From assembly GCA_029978815.1 (NCBI GenBank), contig JAPOIQ010000025.1:1-9671 (forward strand): DNA of 9,671 nucleotides, given 5' to 3'. Source of the stretch: a bacterium (GTDB lineage: Bacteria > Actinomycetota > Acidimicrobiia > Acidimicrobiales > Ilumatobacteraceae). Shown piece by piece: positions 6,464-9,671 of the stretch; within the stretch, counting starts at the first letter, position 1; each line of letters begins with the position of its first letter. Both the position numbers and the translations under genes were made by a program. Under the pieces are notes generated by a model that saw nothing but the letters and a program-made list of their open reading frames with translations, did no database searches and was not told the origin of the DNA.

Positions 6464-7866
6464 CAACATTCCCTTGGGCGCCCGGGTTTATTGAAGGTGA
6501 CCGTCCACAGATCGTTACCTCACGATTCCAATATGAAGACTCGTACACCCTCGAGCGTTATCTCGCGACGGGTGGATATGAGGGCCTCCGCTCGGCGTTG
6601 GCTCGAAGCCCACAAGACATGCACGAAGAAGTTCGTTCATCAACCCTTCTTGGTCGTGGCGGTGCGGGATTCCCGGCTGGCGTGAAGTGGGGGCTGACCC
6701 CTGAGGGTGTGTACCCGCGCTATCTCGTCGTCAACGGTGACGAGTCGGAGCCGGGCACCTACAAAGATCGTCTGTTGATGGAGCGTGATCCGCATCAGCT
6801 CATTGAGGGATGTCTGATTGCCTGTTACGCGGCTGGTCTCTCTCGTTGTTTCTTGTACATCCGGGGCGAGATGGCGCTCGCCCAAGAGCGTGTTGCCGAA
6901 GCGTTGAACGATGCGTATGCGGCGGGGTACATCGGTAAGAACATTCTCGGGTCGCCATTCAGCGTCGACATCGTCTTGCATTGGGGCGCTGGCGCATACG
7001 TTGTAGGCGAGGAAACAGCTCTTATCGAATCACTCGAAGGCAACCGTGGAATGCCTCGGCTGAAGCCTCCGTATTTTCCTGCAGCGATTGGCCTCTATGG
7101 TCAACCAACCATCGTCAACAACGTTGAAACGTTGGCGAACTTGCCGTTTATTGCAACGAAGGGTGCTGCCGAGTACACCAACATCGGTACCGAGTCGTCA
7201 CCAGGTACCCGCATGGTTGCGGTATCTGGTCATGTTCGTCGGCCGGGTGTGTACGAAATCATTAACGGCACAACAACATTCCGAGACCTGCTCTATGGTG
7301 AAGAGTTCTGCCAAGGAATTCGTGACGGGAACGATCTGAAAGCATTCGTACCGGGTGGTGGATCAGCTCCATGGTTCCTTCCTGACCAACTCGACCTGCC
7401 GTTTGAAGGTCGCCTCGTTGGCGCAGCGGGTTCGATGCTTGGATCTGGTGCGATCATGGTGATGGACTCGACCACCGACATCCCCGCAGCAGCGCTCACT
7501 TTGACAAAGTTCTATGCGCACGAGTCATGCGGTAAGTGTGTGCCGTGTCGTGAGGGTGGTACTTGGCTGATGCGCATCCTTGAGCGTGTTGTCGAGGGCC
7601 ATGGCACCACTGAGGATCTCGAGCTTCTCCTCGAGGTCGGTCAGTCGATTTGTCCCGGTGATATGCCGCACGCGGCAAGTGCAGATCTGCAGCTCGAAGC
7701 GACGCCATTCCCGTACAAGATGACAACGATTTGTTTCGTCGGGCCATCGGCATATGTGCCGGTGCACTCCGCATTGACGCTGTTCCGCTCAGAGTTCGAA
7801 TCACGCGTCGCCCCATCGCGGTCACGTACCCGCATTCCGGTGACTGCTGTTGGAGGTGGCGCATGA
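6460..7866 (+). CDS. nuoF: NADH:quinone oxidoreductase subunit F (NuoF, 51 kDa; FMN, NADH site, cluster N3)
   Basis: NuoF oxidises NADH at FMN and passes electrons through [4Fe-4S] cluster N3. The 468-residue protein has the FMN/NADH glycine-rich block GRGGAGFPAGVKW (65-77), NGDESEPGTYKDR (92-104) and the GEETALIESLEGNRG block (183-197). Ligands of N3 are C357, C360 and C363 in ESCGKCVPCREGG. The fourth ligand is ambiguous. A cysteine follows in QSICPGDMP (C398, 34 residues after C363), and another in TTICFVGPSA (C425), directly before the VPVHSALTLFRSEFE tail that normally follows the fourth ligand. About 27 residues thus separate two similar motifs, where the familiar bacterial proteins have one. 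The C-terminus is a basic tail (SRSRTR). The start ATG overlaps the nuoE stop by 4 bases, with AGGTG 7 bases upstream inside GGAAGGTGG. The gene is otherwise intact. Confidence 0.96.
   Translation: MTTFPWAPGFIEGDRPQIVTSRFQYEDSYTLERYLATGGYEGLRSALARSPQDMHEEVRSSTLLGRGGAGFPAGVKWGLTPEGVYPRYLVVNGDESEPGTYKDRLLMERDPHQLIEGCLIACYAAGLSRCFLYIRGEMALAQERVAEALNDAYAAGYIGKNILGSPFSVDIVLHWGAGAYVVGEETALIESLEGNRGMPRLKPPYFPAAIGLYGQPTIVNNVETLANLPFIATKGAAEYTNIGTESSPGTRMVAVSGHVRRPGVYEIINGTTTFRDLLYGEEFCQGIRDGNDLKAFVPGGGSAPWFLPDQLDLPFEGRLVGAAGSMLGSGAIMVMDSTTDIPAAALTLTKFYAHESCGKCVPCREGGTWLMRILERVVEGHGTTEDLELLLEVGQSICPGDMPHAASADLQLEATPFPYKMTTICFVGPSAYVPVHSALTLFRSEFESRVAPSRSRTRIPVTAVGGGA
7852..7857 (+). promoter_or_regulatory. 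Ribosome binding site GGAGGT for nuoG
   Basis: A near-perfect Shine-Dalgarno sequence lies 5 bases before the ATG at 7863, inside the last codons of nuoF, and fixes the nuoG start. Confidence 0.8.
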
Positions 7867-9671
7867 GCGATCAGTCCGTCGAGATCACCGTTAACGGTAA
7901 GACCGTCTCTGCTAAGCCCGGTGAAATGGTGATCGCAGCAGCAGAGCGTGCGGGTGAATTCATCCCGCGGTTCTGCTACCACCCGCGAATGTCATCGGTG
8001 GGAATGTGTCGCCAGTGCCTTGTCGAAATCGACACCGGCCGCGGCCCAATGTTGCAGCCATCATGCATGGTCCCGGTTGCACCGGGAATGACCGTCGATA
8101 CCGAGTCAGATACGACGAAGCGTGCCCAAGAAGGAATTCTTGAACTGCTTCTCGCAAACCATCCTCTTGATTGCCCGGTCTGTGACAAGGGCGGCGAATG
8201 CCCGTTGCAAGACCAGGCGTTCAGTCATGGTCCAGGTGAAAGCCGTTACATCGAGGAAAAGCGTCACTACGAGAAGCCGATTGACATCTCGTCACTCATC
8301 ATGCTTGACCGCGAGCGCTGCGTCCTGTGTGACCGTTGCACCCGATTCGCTGACGAAGTTGCAGGTGACCCGCTCATCCACTTCGTCGAACGTGGCAACG
8401 CGACTCAGGTAATGACCTATCCGGATGAGCCGTTCTCGTCTCACTTCTCGGGGAATACCGCACAGATTTGTCCCGTTGGTGCGCTAACTGCGAAGCCCTA
8501 CCGCTTCAAGGCCCGTCCATGGGACCTTGAGCAGGTCAACAGCACATGCACATCGTGCTCGGTGGGTTGCGAAATCTCTGTTCACTCGAGCCGAGATCGC
8601 GTGCTGCGTTATCAGGGAATCGATAACGACGATGTCAACTGGGGATGGCTCTGTGACCGAGGACGATTCAACTTCGAATCGATCCACGCTGAAGGTCGTA
8701 TCACCGAACCACTCATCAATACAGCCGATGGTCACCAAGCAACATCGTGGAATGCAGCAATGTCGATCACGACAGACCTGCTCAACGCGGCGCTGAGTTC
8801 GAAGGGCGCTTCGTCGATTGGTGTGATCGGTGGTGCCCGCGGCACCAACGAGGACGCTTGGGCGTGGGCGCAACTGTGCTCAGTACTTGGCGTCGATCGT
8901 CACGATCCTCAGCTCGGAGATGGGTTGCCAAGTGCGCTTCTCGGAATGCCGCGAGCCTCTATTCGAGATATGGCATCGGCGGCAACCGTGGTGTTGATGG
9001 CGCCGGATCTCAAAGAGGAACTGCCGGTGCTGTACTTGCGTTTACGCGATGCAGTCATGAATGGCTCAACGAAGATCATTGAGTTCACCTCAACCGGCAG
9101 CGGCCTGACCCGTCAGGCATGGCGGTCGATTCGTCATGGTGCTGGTGATATGTCGTCGGCAATTTCCGCAACGCTTGCCGATGCTGACGTGCAGGCACAA
9201 CTCTCAAGCGGACCAGTTGTGGTGATCGCTGGTCGTTCGAACCTTGCGACTTCTTCAGCGGTTGAGTTCGCAGCGGTTCAGCAGTTGGTCGGCTCAATCG
9301 ATGGGGCGACAGTGCTACCGGCACTTCGTCGCGGCAACGTGGTGGGCGCGCTCCAGGCCGGACTTGCTCCGACTTCCGACGAGTTTGATACCTCATCGAC
9401 ATTGGCAGCCGCGGCATCCGGAGCGATTGAGGTTCTCGTCTTGCTCGGTAGTGATCCGCTTGCTGATTTTCCAGATCGAGGTCTCGCCGTTGCTGCGCTG
9501 AAAGGCGCCGGCCGGGTGATCTCGATCACTGGTCACATGAATGCTTCATCGGTCTCGGCAGACGTGGTGTTGCCTGCAGCGGTCATGTCAGAAAAGCAAG
9601 GCACGACAACCAACCTTGAAGGCCGAGTTTCCTCGGTGGCGAAAAAGGTGAATACACCAGGTGTTGCTCGC
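7863..9671 (+). CDS. nuoG: NADH:quinone oxidoreductase subunit G (NuoG, 75 kDa; clusters N1b, N4, N5, N7), 3' end beyond the window
   Basis: NuoG wires electrons from NuoF to the NuoI/NuoB clusters. The frame is open for 603 codons to the last base of the window without a stop, so the gene is cut by the window edge. The [2Fe-2S] N1b ligands are C38, C49, C52 and C68. N5 has the His-containing set H100, C104, C107 and C113. N4 has C153, C156, C159 and C203. A fourth set, C229-x2-C-x3-C-x27-C264, matches the extra cluster N7 seen in Thermus and E. coli NuoG but absent from mitochondria. From about residue 225 onwards the protein follows the molybdopterin-oxidoreductase fold, which in complex I is structural and not catalytic. 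Residues after 300 are Ala/Ser-rich and less conserved. The start overlaps the nuoF stop (ATGA). Actinobacterial NuoG is typically around 800 residues, so roughly a quarter is missing. Confidence 0.97.
   Translation, partial: MSDQSVEITVNGKTVSAKPGEMVIAAAERAGEFIPRFCYHPRMSSVGMCRQCLVEIDTGRGPMLQPSCMVPVAPGMTVDTESDTTKRAQEGILELLLANHPLDCPVCDKGGECPLQDQAFSHGPGESRYIEEKRHYEKPIDISSLIMLDRERCVLCDRCTRFADEVAGDPLIHFVERGNATQVMTYPDEPFSSHFSGNTAQICPVGALTAKPYRFKARPWDLEQVNSTCTSCSVGCEISVHSSRDRVLRYQGIDNDDVNWGWLCDRGRFNFESIHAEGRITEPLINTADGHQATSWNAAMSITTDLLNAALSSKGASSIGVIGGARGTNEDAWAWAQLCSVLGVDRHDPQLGDGLPSALLGMPRASIRDMASAATVVLMAPDLKEELPVLYLRLRDAVMNGSTKIIEFTSTGSGLTRQAWRSIRHGAGDMSSAISATLADADVQAQLSSGPVVVIAGRSNLATSSAVEFAAVQQLVGSIDGATVLPALRRGNVVGALQAGLAPTSDEFDTSSTLAAAASGAIEVLVLLGSDPLADFPDRGLAVAALKGAGRVISITGHMNASSVSADVVLPAAVMSEKQGTTTNLEGRVSSVAKKVNTPGVAR

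Noticed and set aside
8484..8873. 129-codon open frame on the minus strand inside nuoG
   Set aside because: nuoG has a continuous family-like frame with its N4 and N7 ligands here; the minus frame shows no motif.

Overview
The window is one dense, single-strand (+) respiratory operon segment. It starts in the last codons of a membrane protein, most likely cytochrome b of a quinol:cytochrome c reductase. It then runs through a Rieske iron-sulfur protein, a membrane-anchored dihaem cytochrome c, an unrecognised three-helix membrane protein, and nuoA, nuoB, nuoC, nuoD, nuoE, nuoF and most of nuoG of NADH:quinone oxidoreductase (complex I). Genes overlap by 1, 4 or 8 bases or lie 7 to 30 bases apart. 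No stretch longer than 30 bases lacks a gene. I see no RNA gene, mobile element, CRISPR array, clear promoter or terminator.

The sequence suggests a high-to-moderate GC actinobacterium, perhaps of the Acidimicrobiia. The reasons are the two-segment Rieske protein with an Ala/Glu-rich loop and a twin-arginine motif before its second segment, the dihaem cytochrome c, and a complex I with separate nuoC and nuoD. This placement is inference from protein style only. Most genes end in TGA, so TGA is a normal stop codon here.

Region 1-2046 encodes the bc-type module: quinol oxidation by cytochrome b and Rieske, and electron exit through two haem c groups outside the membrane. Region 2046-2873 encodes a protein of unknown role between the two complexes. 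Region 2904-9671 encodes the complex I parts. NuoA is a membrane subunit, NuoB/C/D form the quinone-site connecting module with cluster N2, and NuoE/F/G form the NADH-oxidising module. The membrane-arm genes (nuoH onwards) would be expected downstream, outside the window. The layout would co-produce the entry (NADH to quinone) and middle (quinol to cytochrome c) parts of a respiratory chain.

The most striking anomaly is in nuoE. One in-frame TGA at 6020-6022 stands exactly where the family has a conserved glycine, while both flanks remain perfect NuoE in the same frame. It is either a very recent nonsense mutation, a base-call error, or a site of readthrough.
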